Shown here: positions 17,245-26,689 of the stretch, piece by piece
How the letters are laid out: each line of letters starts with the position of its first letter
Position numbering within the stretch: the stretch's first letter is position 1
Assembly (NCBI GenBank): GCA_016719295.1
Contig: JADKAF010000001.1
Location: 4,278,001-4,342,000, forward strand
Direction: 5' to 3'
From: Planctomycetota bacterium
GTDB lineage: Bacteria > Planctomycetota > UBA1135 > JADKAF01
Length of the DNA: 64,000 nt
Notes under the pieces: model-generated
Database searches by the model: none
What the model was told of the DNA's origin: nothing
What the model saw: the letters and a program-made list of their open reading frames with translations, nothing else
Position numbers and translations under genes: made by a program

Positions 17245-17624
17245 CGCAGGCCCGCCCAGGGTCGGCCTCGCAGCTGCGATGAGCGCGGATCACCGGCGTT
17301 AGAGTCGCCAATACAACGCAGCCTTCGACCGCTGTCACGTTGCCGCGAGCTGCTCGCAGGAGGGGTCTGGCCGCCGGACCCTGCGGATCTTCAGCTCTCG
17401 CTTCCTATCCCGACGACGGGCGTCGACGAAGCGCGGACCGACGCCTCCCGTTGCGAATCTCGTCACAGGACCTTCGGACCAGAACGAAGCAGCGCGCGCC
17501 GAAATCCGAGACGCCCTGTCGTCCTGACCACCACCACGACGGGAGAGAGCTCGAAGCAGACCTGCTCGCCGCGCGGACACGCGGGACGGGCCTGCAACTC
17601 CTGCTTCTCGACCAGGTACGCACC
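17245..17624. other. Intergenic, no gene recognised
   Basis: This 380-bp stretch lies between the hypothetical gene and the FG-GAP gene. The FG-GAP frame stays open upstream into it, but that part has no signal-peptide character and lies before the chosen start. I see no RNA gene or strong hairpin. Confidence 0.5.
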
Positions 17625-19286
17625 ATGTCTCCGCGCCTGTTCTGCTTCTGTGGCCTGACCGTCGCCGGTCTCCTCGAGCCGGCGGCCGCTCAACGCATCC
17701 TCGCCGAGCACTTCGGCTCGCAGCCCTTGGCTCGCCATGGCGCTGCGTTGGCGCCGATCGCGGACTTCGATGGCGACGGCGTGCGGGATCTCGTCGTGGG
17801 CGAGCCCCAGCACGATTACTCCGCTGCGGCCGGCATCCTCGACACGGGGGCGGTCGTCTTGCGCAGCTCGCGCACGGGGACGATCCGTGCTCGCCAGGCA
17901 GCCCTCGATCCACTCGGCAACTTCGGCCTCACCGTCGCGGCGGTCGGCGATGTGAATGGCGATGGCATCGCCGACTTCGCCGGCGGCAGCCCGCTGATCC
18001 TCTCCAGGTCAGGCCGCGTGCGCGTCTTCTCCGGGCTCGACGGGACCGAGCTCTGGCGCGCGGACGGCGAGCACCTCGCGGGGCTGGGGTCTGGTATCGC
18101 GGGGCTCGGCGACCTGAACGGCGACGGGCGCGTCGACCTCGCGATCTCCGCCGCGCACAACAGCAACCGCACTCCCTATTCCTTCGTGAGCTACCGCGCG
18201 GGGAACACCGGCGCGCCGCTCTACCAGATCGTCAGCACGCTCCAGACCGAGTGGGGTCGCACCATCGCGGCGATCCCCGATGTCACCGGCGACGGTCAGC
18301 CGGACCTCATCGTCGGCGAGCCGCTCTCGGACAACTTCGGTCAGGCCGCGGGCCGCATCGCGCTCGTCGATCCGCGGGCACCCGTACCGGCGAGCCTTCG
18401 CTGGTCCGCCGGACCGGTGTTCTACGACTATGAGCACGGCGGCTCGGTCGTCGCCGCTGCCGGCGACCTCGACGGCGACGGCTGGCCGGAGGTCTTGACC
18501 GCGGGGAATCGCGGCGTGGTCTATGCCTTCTCGGGAGCGAACGGAGCGCTCCGCCTGACGTTGAGCTCCGCGCTCCCGAGCTTCGGCGCGAGCATCGCCG
18601 ACGCCGGTGACTTCGATGGCGACGGCTGGAGCGATATCGCCGTCGGCGCGCCGCTCGCCGACAACGGCGCCGGACGCGTGCTCGTCTACGCGCGGACGGG
18701 GGCGCTCATCGCGGAGCTCTTCGGCGCGAGCGGCTCCAGCTTCGGCGCGGCGCTCGCGAAGCTCGGCGACTTCGATCGCGACGGCCTCGACGACCTCGCG
18801 GTCGGCGCGCCGTGGCATCTGCGCCAGGGCCAGCAGATCGGCCGCGTCTCGATCCACGGCTACCGCGTCGCAGCGCGCGCCGAGCTCTTCGGCTTCTCCT
18901 GCGCTTCGAGCAGCGCGAACCCCGATCTCTATCCCGCAGGAACACCTGTGCTCGGCGAGCGCTTCGAGGCGCGCTGCGCGGGGATCGCGCCCAACGCGCT
19001 CGGCCTCTGGATGATCGGGACCTCGCGCACGCAGAGCGCCTTCGGGCCGCTGCCCTTCGACCTCACGCCGTTGGGCTTCGCCGGCTGCTCCTTCCTCGTC
19101 TCGCACGAAGTCGTGATCGCCTTCCCCACCGGTAGCCCGGGGTACGTGCGGCTCGAACTCAGCGTGCCGATGGCTCCGTATCTGGTCGCGGCCGAGTTCT
19201 ATCTCCAGGCCGGCTTCGTCGATCCGCTGGCCTCGCCAATCCTGGCCCTGAGCCGTGGCCTCCTCTGCCGCGTCGGGCATCCCTGA
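17625..19286 (+). CDS. Secreted FG-GAP (integrin-like) beta-propeller protein
   Basis: This 553-residue protein has a signal peptide (ending EPAAAQ) followed by seven FG-GAP-type repeats with calcium-binding loops: DFDGDGVRDL, DVNGDGIADF, DLNGDGRVDL, DVTGDGQPDL, DLDGDGWPEV, DFDGDGWSDI and DFDRDGLDDL. Seven repeats make one complete beta-propeller. Residues ~425-553 carry the shared C-terminal module (LPFDLTPLGFAGCSFLV, then AAEFYLQAGFVDP). ATG 17625 is chosen because the signal peptide begins there; the open frame extends to 17340 without signal-like sequence. FG-GAP propellers usually mediate adhesion or ligand binding. It lies just upstream of an ECF/kinase pair. Confidence 0.9.
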   Translation: MSPRLFCFCGLTVAGLLEPAAAQRILAEHFGSQPLARHGAALAPIADFDGDGVRDLVVGEPQHDYSAAAGILDTGAVVLRSSRTGTIRARQAALDPLGNFGLTVAAVGDVNGDGIADFAGGSPLILSRSGRVRVFSGLDGTELWRADGEHLAGLGSGIAGLGDLNGDGRVDLAISAAHNSNRTPYSFVSYRAGNTGAPLYQIVSTLQTEWGRTIAAIPDVTGDGQPDLIVGEPLSDNFGQAAGRIALVDPRAPVPASLRWSAGPVFYDYEHGGSVVAAAGDLDGDGWPEVLTAGNRGVVYAFSGANGALRLTLSSALPSFGASIADAGDFDGDGWSDIAVGAPLADNGAGRVLVYARTGALIAELFGASGSSFGAALAKLGDFDRDGLDDLAVGAPWHLRQGQQIGRVSIHGYRVAARAELFGFSCASSSANPDLYPAGTPVLGERFEARCAGIAPNALGLWMIGTSRTQSAFGPLPFDLTPLGFAGCSFLVSHEVVIAFPTGSPGYVRLELSVPMAPYLVAAEFYLQAGFVDPLASPILALSRGLLCRVGHP

Positions 19287-19433
19287 GCGCCTCGCCTCGC
19301 CTCGGCGCCTCGCTCCTCCGCCGCGCTTCGCTCTCGGACACGGTCCGCGCGGAGCTGGCAAAGGTCCCGCTCGCGAAGACAATCCCGATCGGCCCGCGCG
19401 TCGTGCGCAGGCCGATCGGAGGCGTGAGGAAGC

Positions 19434-20015
19434 GTGAGCACGGACGTGGATCCCGAGCCGCACGGCGAACCCGAGCGCGAGCGCTCACCGCGCGCTTCGG
19501 CGCTCGACGCTCGCCTCCACGCGGAGCTGCGCGAGCTCGCCGAGGCGCGTCTGCGGCGCGCGCCGCCGGGGCATTCCGTGGAGGCGACCGCCCTCGTCCA
19601 CGAGGCGTGGATCAAGCTCCGGGCCGATCCCAGCTTCGCCGATCGCGACGCCTTCTTCGAAGCGGCGGCCCGCGCGATGAAGGATGTGCTCGTCGAGCGC
19701 CTGCGCGCGCGGCTCGCGCAGAAGCGCGGCGGTGGGCGCGCGGGCCTCGAGATCGAGCAGGTCGAGCGCCTCGTGCTCGCCTCCGCACCGAGCTTGGATC
19801 TCCTCGCTCTCGACGAAGCCCTCTCCGAGCTGGAGCGTGAGCATCCCGCGGAGAGCTCCGTCGTGCTGCGGCGCTTCTTCGCCGGACAGACCATCGCGGA
19901 GATCGCGAGCGAGCTCGGACAGAGCGAGCGCACGATCGATCGCCGTTGGCGCTTCGCCCGCGCCTTCCTCGCGCGACATCTCGATGCCCCGCTCCCCGAC
20001 CGACCCACGGGCTGA
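19434..20015 (+). CDS. ECF sigma factor, planctomycete type
   Basis: This 193-residue protein matches the ECF subgroup common in Planctomycetota and Acidobacteriota (TIGR02999-like). Region 2 includes the HSVEATALVHEAWIKLR segment typical of that group. Region 4 ends with a helix-turn-helix around TIAEIASELGQSERTIDRRW. GTG 19434 has GAGGAAG just upstream. There is no anti-sigma factor; the kinase gene follows 44 bp later on the same strand. In this subgroup a co-encoded Ser/Thr kinase is thought to control the sigma factor by phosphorylation (family knowledge; the specific link is inference). Confidence 0.93.
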   Translation: MSTDVDPEPHGEPERERSPRASALDARLHAELRELAEARLRRAPPGHSVEATALVHEAWIKLRADPSFADRDAFFEAAARAMKDVLVERLRARLAQKRGGGRAGLEIEQVERLVLASAPSLDLLALDEALSELEREHPAESSVVLRRFFAGQTIAEIASELGQSERTIDRRWRFARAFLARHLDAPLPDRPTG

Positions 20016-20059
20016 ACGACGAACCCTCCTGAACCACGGGAGGCGCCGGAGGATCCACG

Positions 20060-22735
20060 ATGCAGCGCGCTGACTCTGCCCGCGTGCGCGAGCTCTTCGA
20101 TCGCGCGCTCGACCTCGAGCGCGGAGAGGTCGCGGCCTTCCTCGAGCGCGAATGCTCAGGAGAAGCCGACGTGCGCGCCGAAGTGGAGGCGCTGCTCGCA
20201 CACGACTCGGGCTCGATGGCCGCGGCGATCGAAGAGGCGACGGCGAGCAGCGCACCGGGAGCCTCCTCGCTGCCGCGGCCCGGAGAGCGCGTGGCCGGAC
20301 GCTACGACGTGCTGCGCGAGATCGGCCGCGGCGGGATGGGCGTCGTCTTCGAGGCCGAGCAGCGGGAGCCCCATCGCCGGGTGGCGCTGAAGTGCTTGAA
20401 CCCCGGCGCGTTCGGCGCCGGGCTCGTGCAGCGCTTCCGGCGCGAGGGCGAAGCGCTGGCGCGCCTGCGCCATCCCGGCATCGCACAGGTCTTCGAGGCC
20501 TTCGTCGTCGAGGGCGCCATTCCGCAACCTTTCCTCGCGCTCGAGCTCGTCGAGGGTGTTCCCCTGGACGAGATGGCCGCCTCCCTGCGCATCGAGGAGC
20601 GCTTGGAGCTCGTCGCCGCCACGTGCGACGCGCTCGCCCACGCGCATGCGCGCGGCGTGGTGCATCGCGACCTGAAGCCGCAGAACATCCTCGTCGAGGG
20701 TGGGCGCGCGAACCCGCGTCCGAAGATCGTCGACTTCGGCCTCGCGCGCTTCGAGGACGAGCGCGACGCCGAGGCGCTGACGCGCGAGAGCTCGCTCGTC
20801 GGGACGCTGGCCTATCTGGCACCCGAGCTGCTCGAGCACGGCTCCGCCGGCGCTGGCCCGCGGAGCGACGTCTGGTCGATGGGTGTCGTGCTCTACCAGA
20901 TCGCAAGCGGACGGCTGCCGTTCCCGCTCGAGGGTCTGCCGTGGGCGCGCGCGACGCGTGTCGTCCTCGAGTCGGAGCCCACGCGTCTCGAGCTCGTGGT
21001 CCCCTCGCTCCGCGGCGACATCTCGACCATCGTGCGGAAGGCGCTCGAGAAGCAGCCGGAGCGCCGCTACGCCGACGCCGCGGCGCTGCGCGACGATCTG
21101 CGACGCTTTCTCGCGCACGAGCCGATCCTCGCGCGCGCACCGAGCGCGCTCTACCGCACGTCCCGCTTCGTGCGCCGCCATCGCGTCCTCGTCGCCGGCA
21201 TCGCGACCACCTTGCTCGCGCTCGCGGCCGGCTTGATCGTCTCCGCGATCCTCGCTCTGCGCGCCAACGAGCAGAAGACGCGCGCGGAGCTCCGGGCCGC
21301 CGAGCTGCGCGAGCTCGTGCGCACGCTCGTCTTCGGCCTCGAGCCCGCGCTCGCCGAGCTGCAAGGCGCCGTCGCTGTGCGCGAGCGCTTCGTGCGCACG
21401 GGCCTGCGCTTCGCCGAGAGCCTGGCCGAAGAAGCGGACGAGGATCCGGCGCGGCTCCTCGAGGTCGCGGCGGCCTTCTCTTCTCTCGCCGCGATCCAAT
21501 GCGGCCCCGGAGCGAATCACCTCGGCGACTACGCCGGAGGCGCGCGCACCCTGGAGCGCGCGAACGAGCTCATCGACCGCGCGCTGCGAGCGGCCCCCGA
21601 CGATCCGAGCCTCCGATGTTTTCGCCTCGGTCTCTTGTTCCACCGCTCCGGAGCCTTGCGCTCCGCGGGGGCGAGCGCCCAGGCAGCGGAGCTCGCGGCG
21701 ATCGTCGAACGCGAGGTCGAGGAGCTCGAGCCCGATGACGACTTCCCCGCCGTGCGACGGGTACGCGCCTATACGGCCTCGCATCGCGCACGCAACCTCG
21801 CCGACCGCGGGGAGCTCGCCGCGGCCCTGGAGGAGAGCGCGCTCGCGCGCTCCTGGTTCGCAGACGAGCTCGCCTCGCGCGAGGACGCGCGGGATCGCAT
21901 CGAGCTCGCGAGACTCTCGTGCCATCGCGGCCACTGGGCCATCCGGCTCGGCGACCTCGATCTCGCGCAGGCGGAGTTCGAGGCGGCGCTGGCCGAGGCC
22001 GAGCGAGCGTTCGAGCTGGAGCGTGCTCGCACGCGCGACGCGGCGCCGGTCTGGGTGATCGGCGGGCTGGCGGACGCGCTGCAAGGCCGCGCGACGTTCT
22101 GGCTGGAATGTCGCAGCGACGCAGGCAGAGCCCTGCCCGACCTCGTGCGCGCACGCGATCTGGCCGCTCCCGTGGCCGAGGCCGACGCGGCCGATCACGC
22201 GATCGCGCGCACGCTCGCCATCGTGCGCCTGGGCCTGGGACGGGCCTACGAGATCCTGGGACGGACGGAGGAAGCGCTCGCGGAAGTGCGCACGTTCCTC
22301 GACAGCGCGGATCGCCGCGCTGCCGAAGCGCCCGGAGAGCTCGACGCGGAACGCGATGCTCTCGTCGGCCGGCAGATCGTCGGCCGTTTGCTCTGGATGC
22401 TGCGACGCGACGCGGAGAGCGAGGAGGTCCTCGACGCGGCGCTCGCGAGAGCGCGTGCCGCCGTCGCGCGGCAACCCGCGAGCGCGCAGGCCGCAGACGA
22501 CCTCGTGCTCACGCTCGGAGCGCTGGCGCACGCTCATCTCGAGCGCGCGAAGCGTCCGGAGCTCACCGAGGATGAGCGGAAGGACCGCTGGCGTACGGCG
22601 GCGCGCTGGTTCGCGGAGGAGGAGCGCGTCGTGCGGGACCTCGACGCGCGCGGCCTCCTGGCCCCCGCGCGTCGACACTTGCTCGAGAAGCTGCCGGAGT
22701 GGATCGCGAAGCTAGAGTCGGCTGCGCGGACCTGA
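20060..22735 (+). CDS. Membrane Ser/Thr kinase paired with ECF sigma factor
   Basis: This 891-residue protein has an N-terminal helical region (residues 1-70, similar to those of other ECF-linked kinases). A kinase domain follows at about residues 80-345, with GRGGMGVVF, VALKCL, HRDLKPQN and DFGLARF. A transmembrane helix lies near residues 372-397, then ~490 residues of TPR-like helices. ATG 20060 has GGAGG seven bases upstream. It is probably co-transcribed with the sigma factor at 19434. The far-side repeat domain is a plausible ligand or protein sensor that gates the kinase, which would then activate the sigma factor. A 13-bp hairpin follows 86 bp after the stop. Confidence 0.94.
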   Translation: MQRADSARVRELFDRALDLERGEVAAFLERECSGEADVRAEVEALLAHDSGSMAAAIEEATASSAPGASSLPRPGERVAGRYDVLREIGRGGMGVVFEAEQREPHRRVALKCLNPGAFGAGLVQRFRREGEALARLRHPGIAQVFEAFVVEGAIPQPFLALELVEGVPLDEMAASLRIEERLELVAATCDALAHAHARGVVHRDLKPQNILVEGGRANPRPKIVDFGLARFEDERDAEALTRESSLVGTLAYLAPELLEHGSAGAGPRSDVWSMGVVLYQIASGRLPFPLEGLPWARATRVVLESEPTRLELVVPSLRGDISTIVRKALEKQPERRYADAAALRDDLRRFLAHEPILARAPSALYRTSRFVRRHRVLVAGIATTLLALAAGLIVSAILALRANEQKTRAELRAAELRELVRTLVFGLEPALAELQGAVAVRERFVRTGLRFAESLAEEADEDPARLLEVAAAFSSLAAIQCGPGANHLGDYAGGARTLERANELIDRALRAAPDDPSLRCFRLGLLFHRSGALRSAGASAQAAELAAIVEREVEELEPDDDFPAVRRVRAYTASHRARNLADRGELAAALEESALARSWFADELASREDARDRIELARLSCHRGHWAIRLGDLDLAQAEFEAALAEAERAFELERARTRDAAPVWVIGGLADALQGRATFWLECRSDAGRALPDLVRARDLAAPVAEADAADHAIARTLAIVRLGLGRAYEILGRTEEALAEVRTFLDSADRRAAEAPGELDAERDALVGRQIVGRLLWMLRRDAESEEVLDAALARARAAVARQPASAQAADDLVLTLGALAHAHLERAKRPELTEDERKDRWRTAARWFAEEERVVRDLDARGLLAPARRHLLEKLPEWIAKLESAART

Positions 22736-22820
22736 GGCCGACGCGGCGCGTGTCCGACGCGCACGCGGAGTTCCAGCTTGCGCCTCCTTCCCGCACGTGC
22801 GGCGCTCTCGAAGCGAAAGC

Positions 22821-22860
22821 GCGCGAGGAGGCGCGGGCGCTGGCCCTCGCCTCCTCGCGC
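22821..22860 (+). terminator. 13-bp stem hairpin after the kinase gene
   Basis: GCGCGAGGAGGCG (22821-22833) pairs perfectly with CGCCTCCTCGCGC (22848-22860) around a 14-base loop. It lies in the convergent space between the kinase and haloperoxidase genes. No T-run follows, so it is a candidate terminator or mRNA-stabilising hairpin. Confidence 0.5.
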
Positions 22861-22898
22861 GGTGTGTCGCGGCGTGGAGTGACGGGTAGATCCCGCCC

Positions 22899-23005
22899 TC
22901 AGAGAGCGAGCAAGAACGGCTCGCGAACGAGCTGTAGCGCTTTCAGCGCGCTGCGCCAGCAGACATCTGAGAGTTTGCGGCATCGCATTCTGCTCAGCCT
23001 CTCAG
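22899..23005 (-). repeat. Structured 3'-end element, copy 1
   Basis: This ~107-bp element is homologous to 40527-40632, roughly 80% identical by eye and in inverted orientation. It starts with CTGAGAGGCTGAGCAG, whose TGA is the stop codon (23004-23002) of the haloperoxidase gene it follows. Three hairpins can be drawn. The last has stem GCGAGC/GCTCGC; copy 2 has GTGAGC/GCTCAC, a compensatory C-G to T-A change. The first hairpin keeps its outer seven pairs. It may be a processed 3' UTR, a terminator, or a small mobile palindrome that inserts at stop codons. Confidence 0.8.
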
Positions 23006-24252
23006 CGCAGCAGATTCTTCGCCACGTAGAGCCCGGTGAGCCGCCCCGTGCGGAGCCCGTTGCGATTCGCCGACTGGAAGTGGATGCCTCCGTAGATACG
23101 GCTCTGACCGCTCTCCTTCGCCGCCTCCCAGAAGCTGCGGTAGCTGCGGAAGATCCCGGGGAGGTCATCGGAGGGCGCGCGGAAGGCGATGCGATCGGTG
23201 CCGAAGAAGCTCTTCAGCACGGTCGCGGCCGCGGCGCTGAAAGTGCTGTGGCCCGAGGTGTACTCGGGGAACGGCGGCGTCGCGAGCAGCGGGGTCCAGT
23301 TGGTGTCGGGCTGCGTGTAGAGGTTGCCGTCGGTGTCGGCGAGCTGGATCGCCGTGATCGGGCGCCAGAGGTTGAACACGTACTTGCAATCCCACGAGAC
23401 GATCGCGGCATCGGCGAGCGCGATGTTCAGCAGCGCGAAGAGGCGCGCGTTCTCTTGCAGCGAGAGCTGGCGATCCTCGGCGACGACGAGCGCGATCTCG
23501 TTCCAGTGGCCGGGCGGCGTCGCGGTGCCCGGACCGTAGCCCCAGAAGCGCGCGATCTCGGTCTGGTCCGCGGTGCGCGCGCTGCCGGTGGCACCCCCGA
23601 AGGCCTGCACTTCGAGGTAGTCGAAGAGATAGCGCAGCGAGCGCAGCTTCGGCGGCTGCGGCGGGCGAAACTGCGTGCCGCGGAGGAGGCCGAAGGGCGT
23701 GACGTCGCCCCAGCCCGGTAACAGTGCCGGACGAACGACGCCGCCGAACGAGACCGTCGGGCGCCACTGGCCCGGCTCCTCGGAGCCGGGGAAGGACGGC
23801 TGGTTGCCCGAGCCGTCGTTCGCGCGCAGCGCGAGCAACGCGGCCGCCACCTGCTGGCCCCAAGCGATGCCGTCGTCCTTCGCCTGACCCGCGGGGATCC
23901 CGGCGAGAATGGTCGCGTTCCGCGCATCGAAGCTTCCGACCTGGGCGGGGTAGAGCGCGGCGAGCACGTCGCGCGCGGCGCTGGACCCCGCGGCGTCGAG
24001 CGATGCACCTGTGGTCGCGGTCGCGGTGACGTGGTAGGGCGCGTGCTGGCGGTCGATGCCGTTCAGGGCGTCGTAGACCGCGCAGTGGAGGATGGCGAGA
24101 TGGCGGGCGGCGGCGGGTGGCGGCGTGTTGCCGGCCCGGATGGCCGCGAGCGCCGCTTCGTTCCAATCGGTGACGACGTCGGCAGGAGCGAGAGAAGCGC
24201 AGCAGAGCACCGCGAGCGTGGTCGCTCCGGCAAGGGGTCGCAGGGCGATCAT
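23002..24252 (-). CDS. Secreted vanadium-dependent haloperoxidase / PAP2-family protein
   Basis: This 416-residue protein belongs to the vanadium haloperoxidase/acid phosphatase superfamily. A signal peptide (ending LAPADV) targets it outside the cytoplasm. The vanadate-pocket motifs are present in order: Lys and RP in CKYVFNLWRPITAIQ, SGH in YTSGHSTFSAA, and an R...H-type motif in SRIYGGIHFQSA. That pocket binds vanadate in haloperoxidases and phosphate in phosphatases; sequence alone does not settle which. ATG 24252 starts a standard signal peptide; the frame extends upstream without one. It is divergent from the porin-nitrate cluster across 310 bp. Its TGA stop is the first bases of the structured element at 22899-23005. 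Confidence 0.9.
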   Translation of the reverse strand: MIALRPLAGATTLAVLCCASLAPADVVTDWNEAALAAIRAGNTPPPAAARHLAILHCAVYDALNGIDRQHAPYHVTATATTGASLDAAGSSAARDVLAALYPAQVGSFDARNATILAGIPAGQAKDDGIAWGQQVAAALLALRANDGSGNQPSFPGSEEPGQWRPTVSFGGVVRPALLPGWGDVTPFGLLRGTQFRPPQPPKLRSLRYLFDYLEVQAFGGATGSARTADQTEIARFWGYGPGTATPPGHWNEIALVVAEDRQLSLQENARLFALLNIALADAAIVSWDCKYVFNLWRPITAIQLADTDGNLYTQPDTNWTPLLATPPFPEYTSGHSTFSAAAATVLKSFFGTDRIAFRAPSDDLPGIFRSYRSFWEAAKESGQSRIYGGIHFQSANRNGLRTGRLTGLYVAKNLLR

Positions 24253-24562
24253 GGGCGAACCTCGGTCGACTGGGGTCGATGCCTGGGGACGAGGGAAGCC
24301 AGAGAGCGCTGGGGGGCGGCGGGCTCCTGGGCCTGAGTACGGACGATAGCCGCGCCGCTCATCTTCGCCAGGGGGAAGGGGCCAAGCCGGTACTCCACGG
24401 ACTCTCACCGAGAGAGCCACTCGCGACGGACGAAGAGGCCCCCCGCGGAGGGACCTCGGCATTCCGTGCCCGCTTGACCGACCTCAAGCGCCCTCGCATC
24501 GTCGCTCGCGCGACACCTCTCGCTCCTGCTAGGAGCACTCACCTGTCACTCGAGGTCGCCCG
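24253..24562. promoter_or_regulatory. Divergent upstream region, haloperoxidase / porin-nitrate cluster
   Basis: This 310-bp gap must hold the promoters of both the haloperoxidase (minus) and the respiratory cluster (plus). I see no clear FNR-type or NarP-type palindrome and no confident -35/-10 pair. Confidence 0.4.
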
Positions 24563-26095
24563 ATGCTCCGTCGCATGGTGGCGGCACCCTTGCTCCGCTT
24601 GGGCTCCGTCTCCGTCCTCTGCGCCTGGGTCGCGGCCCAGGAGCCCACCACCGACGTGCGCCAAGAGCTCCAGCGCGTGCTGGAGGAAGTGCGCTCGCTC
24701 CGCTCCGAGATGGAGCGGAAGGACCGGCGCATCGACGAGCTCGAGGGGCGCTTCCGCGAGCTCGAGCAGCGCCCGGTCCCCAGCTCCGCGCCGGAGCAGG
24801 AGAGCGTGGAGAAGGCCCTGGAGGAGCTGCGGGCTCAGCTCGCGGCGATGCCGCAGGTGAAGACCGCGGCGCCGTTTCCCAAGGTCACGCTGGGAGGGCA
24901 GCTCCGCTGGCGCGCGGAGTCGCGGAACGGCTACGACTTCGGCTCGGGCACGGCGATCCCGAGCAATCACTTCGTCGAGCAGCGCGCGCGGCTCCACGCC
25001 GACGTCGACTTCTCCGAGCTGCTGCGCGCCTTCGTGCAGATCCAGGACACGCGGCTCTGGGGCGAAGAGGTGAACACCGTCGACGACAGCGCCGACGGCG
25101 GCGACTTCCACCAGGCCTTCCTCGACTTCAAGAAGCTCTTCGATGCCGAGGACACGTTGCGCATCGGTCGCCAGGAGATCTCCTACGGCGCGCAGCGGCT
25201 CGTTTCCGCGCTCGAGTGGACGAACCAAGCCCGGGCCTTCGACGGCGCGCGCTGGATGGGCGAGCTCGGAGCGGCGCACGCCGAGGTCTTCGCGACACAG
25301 CTCGCCACCGCGCGCGACGCGGCGGGAGACGTCTCGGGCTCGGAGTTCGGAGGCACGTACTGGACGCTGCACCCGATCGAGGACGCGAAGAAGGACGCGC
25401 TCGATCTCTACCTGCTCTACCTGCACGACGCCGAGCGCTACCAGGGCCAGGAGCGCGGCACCGCGGGCGCGCGCTACGAGATCCTCACCAAGGGCGGGCT
25501 CTACTTCGAAGCCGAAGGTGCCTTGCAGTTCGGCAACGCGACGACGGGGACCGCGGGCGCGCCGGAGCGCAGCCTCGACATCCCGTTCGGCGAGGTCTTC
25601 GCCTACGTCGTGCGCGCGGGCTACCGCATGGACGAAGCGGATTGGAAGCCCGGGATCACCTTCGAGTGGAACCACGCCTCGGGCGACGAGGATCCTGCCG
25701 ACGGCACGAACGAGCGCTTCAACACGCTGTTCCCTCTCGCGCATGCCCACAACGGCATGATCGACCTCACGTTCTGGGAGAACACGCGCAACGCCGCGCT
25801 GCGCTTCAACGCCTCGCCCTCGGATCAGCTCGATCTCTTCCTCGACGGCTGGTGGTTCTGGGTCGACGAGGACGCCGATGCCGTGCGCGGACCGAACTTC
25901 AACATCCCCGGCCTCGCAGGCTCGGCGAACTTCGTCGGCACCGAGATCGACGCGCTCGCGCGCTGGCGACCGACGGCGGGCCTCTCCCTCGAAGCCGGCT
26001 ACGCGGTGCTCTTCCCCGGCGAGCACGTGAAAGACGTGCTCGGCGACGACGAGCTCGCGCACTTCGTCTACGTGATGCTGGGTCTCAAGTTCTAG
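24563..26095 (+). CDS. Outer-membrane porin, alginate-export-like family
   Basis: This 510-residue protein has a signal peptide (ending AWVAAQ), then a coiled-coil of ~45 residues (DVRQELQRVLEEVRSLRSEM onward) that probably trimerises or contacts peptidoglycan. A long beta-barrel follows with alternating polar and aromatic strands and a C-terminal LGLKF ending in phenylalanine, typical of outer-membrane barrels. The barrel resembles the alginate_exp family (e.g. KLGGQLRWRAE, RIGRQEISYG, FNTLFPLAHA). It lies 44 bp upstream of the Rieske gene on the same strand, so it could admit nitrate or another substrate to the periplasm (inference from position only). Confidence 0.85.
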   Translation: MLRRMVAAPLLRLGSVSVLCAWVAAQEPTTDVRQELQRVLEEVRSLRSEMERKDRRIDELEGRFRELEQRPVPSSAPEQESVEKALEELRAQLAAMPQVKTAAPFPKVTLGGQLRWRAESRNGYDFGSGTAIPSNHFVEQRARLHADVDFSELLRAFVQIQDTRLWGEEVNTVDDSADGGDFHQAFLDFKKLFDAEDTLRIGRQEISYGAQRLVSALEWTNQARAFDGARWMGELGAAHAEVFATQLATARDAAGDVSGSEFGGTYWTLHPIEDAKKDALDLYLLYLHDAERYQGQERGTAGARYEILTKGGLYFEAEGALQFGNATTGTAGAPERSLDIPFGEVFAYVVRAGYRMDEADWKPGITFEWNHASGDEDPADGTNERFNTLFPLAHAHNGMIDLTFWENTRNAALRFNASPSDQLDLFLDGWWFWVDEDADAVRGPNFNIPGLAGSANFVGTEIDALARWRPTAGLSLEAGYAVLFPGEHVKDVLGDDELAHFVYVMLGLKF

Positions 26096-26139
26096 ATCCC
26101 TTCGCTCGCGCCACGCGGCGCGCTTCCCGCGGTGTTCCC

Positions 26140-26688
26140 ATGTCGAGCCACGCAGATTCCTCCGACGCGCATCACGGCGAAGCTTCGGAGCCCGAGCGCC
26201 GCACCTTTCTCGGGCAGCTCAGCAAGGTCGTGATGCTCGGCGGCTTGGCCACGAGCTACGGCACCTGCGCCTACGTCGGCGGACGCTTCCTCTATCCGGC
26301 GAAGCCCGCGCGCCGCGCGTGGGTGCTGGTCGGCGAGGTGAAGAGCTTCGCGCAAGGAGGTGCGAAGCCCTTCCGCACGCCGTCGGGCTCGCAGCTCACC
26401 ATCGCGCGCCAAGGTGCCGGCGAGAGCGCTACCGACTTCATCGCGCTCTCCAGCATCTGTCCGCACCTGGGCTGCCGCGTGAACTGGGAAGCGCAGAACG
26501 CGCGCTTCTTCTGCCCTTGCCACAACGGCGCCTTCGATGCCTCGGGGAAGGCGATCGCCGGTCCGCCGGCGGAGGCGGGCCAATCGCTCGCGCGCTATCC
26601 GCTCGAGGTGCGCGACGGCCTGCTCTTCATCGAGGTCGAGCTCGACGGGCTCCGGCGAGCGAGCGGACGCGGCGGAGAGGCCTCCTGA
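26140..26688 (+). CDS. Rieske 2Fe-2S protein of a Rieske/cytochrome b complex
   Basis: This 182-residue protein has an N-terminal membrane segment after an ERRTFLGQ Tat-like start (residues ~18-45). A Rieske domain follows with the two cluster motifs CPHLGC and CPCHNG and a downstream GPP loop (AGPPAEAG). It would carry electrons from quinol in a bc-type complex, anchored with its cluster on the periplasmic side. ATG 26140 is selected because the Tat-like anchor begins there. The next gene, cytochrome b, starts one base after its stop, which is strong evidence for one complex. It is shorter than mitochondrial-type Rieske proteins but normal for bacterial b6f-like ones. Confidence 0.95.
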   Translation: MSSHADSSDAHHGEASEPERRTFLGQLSKVVMLGGLATSYGTCAYVGGRFLYPAKPARRAWVLVGEVKSFAQGGAKPFRTPSGSQLTIARQGAGESATDFIALSSICPHLGCRVNWEAQNARFFCPCHNGAFDASGKAIAGPPAEAGQSLARYPLEVRDGLLFIEVELDGLRRASGRGGEAS

Positions 26689-26689
26689 G

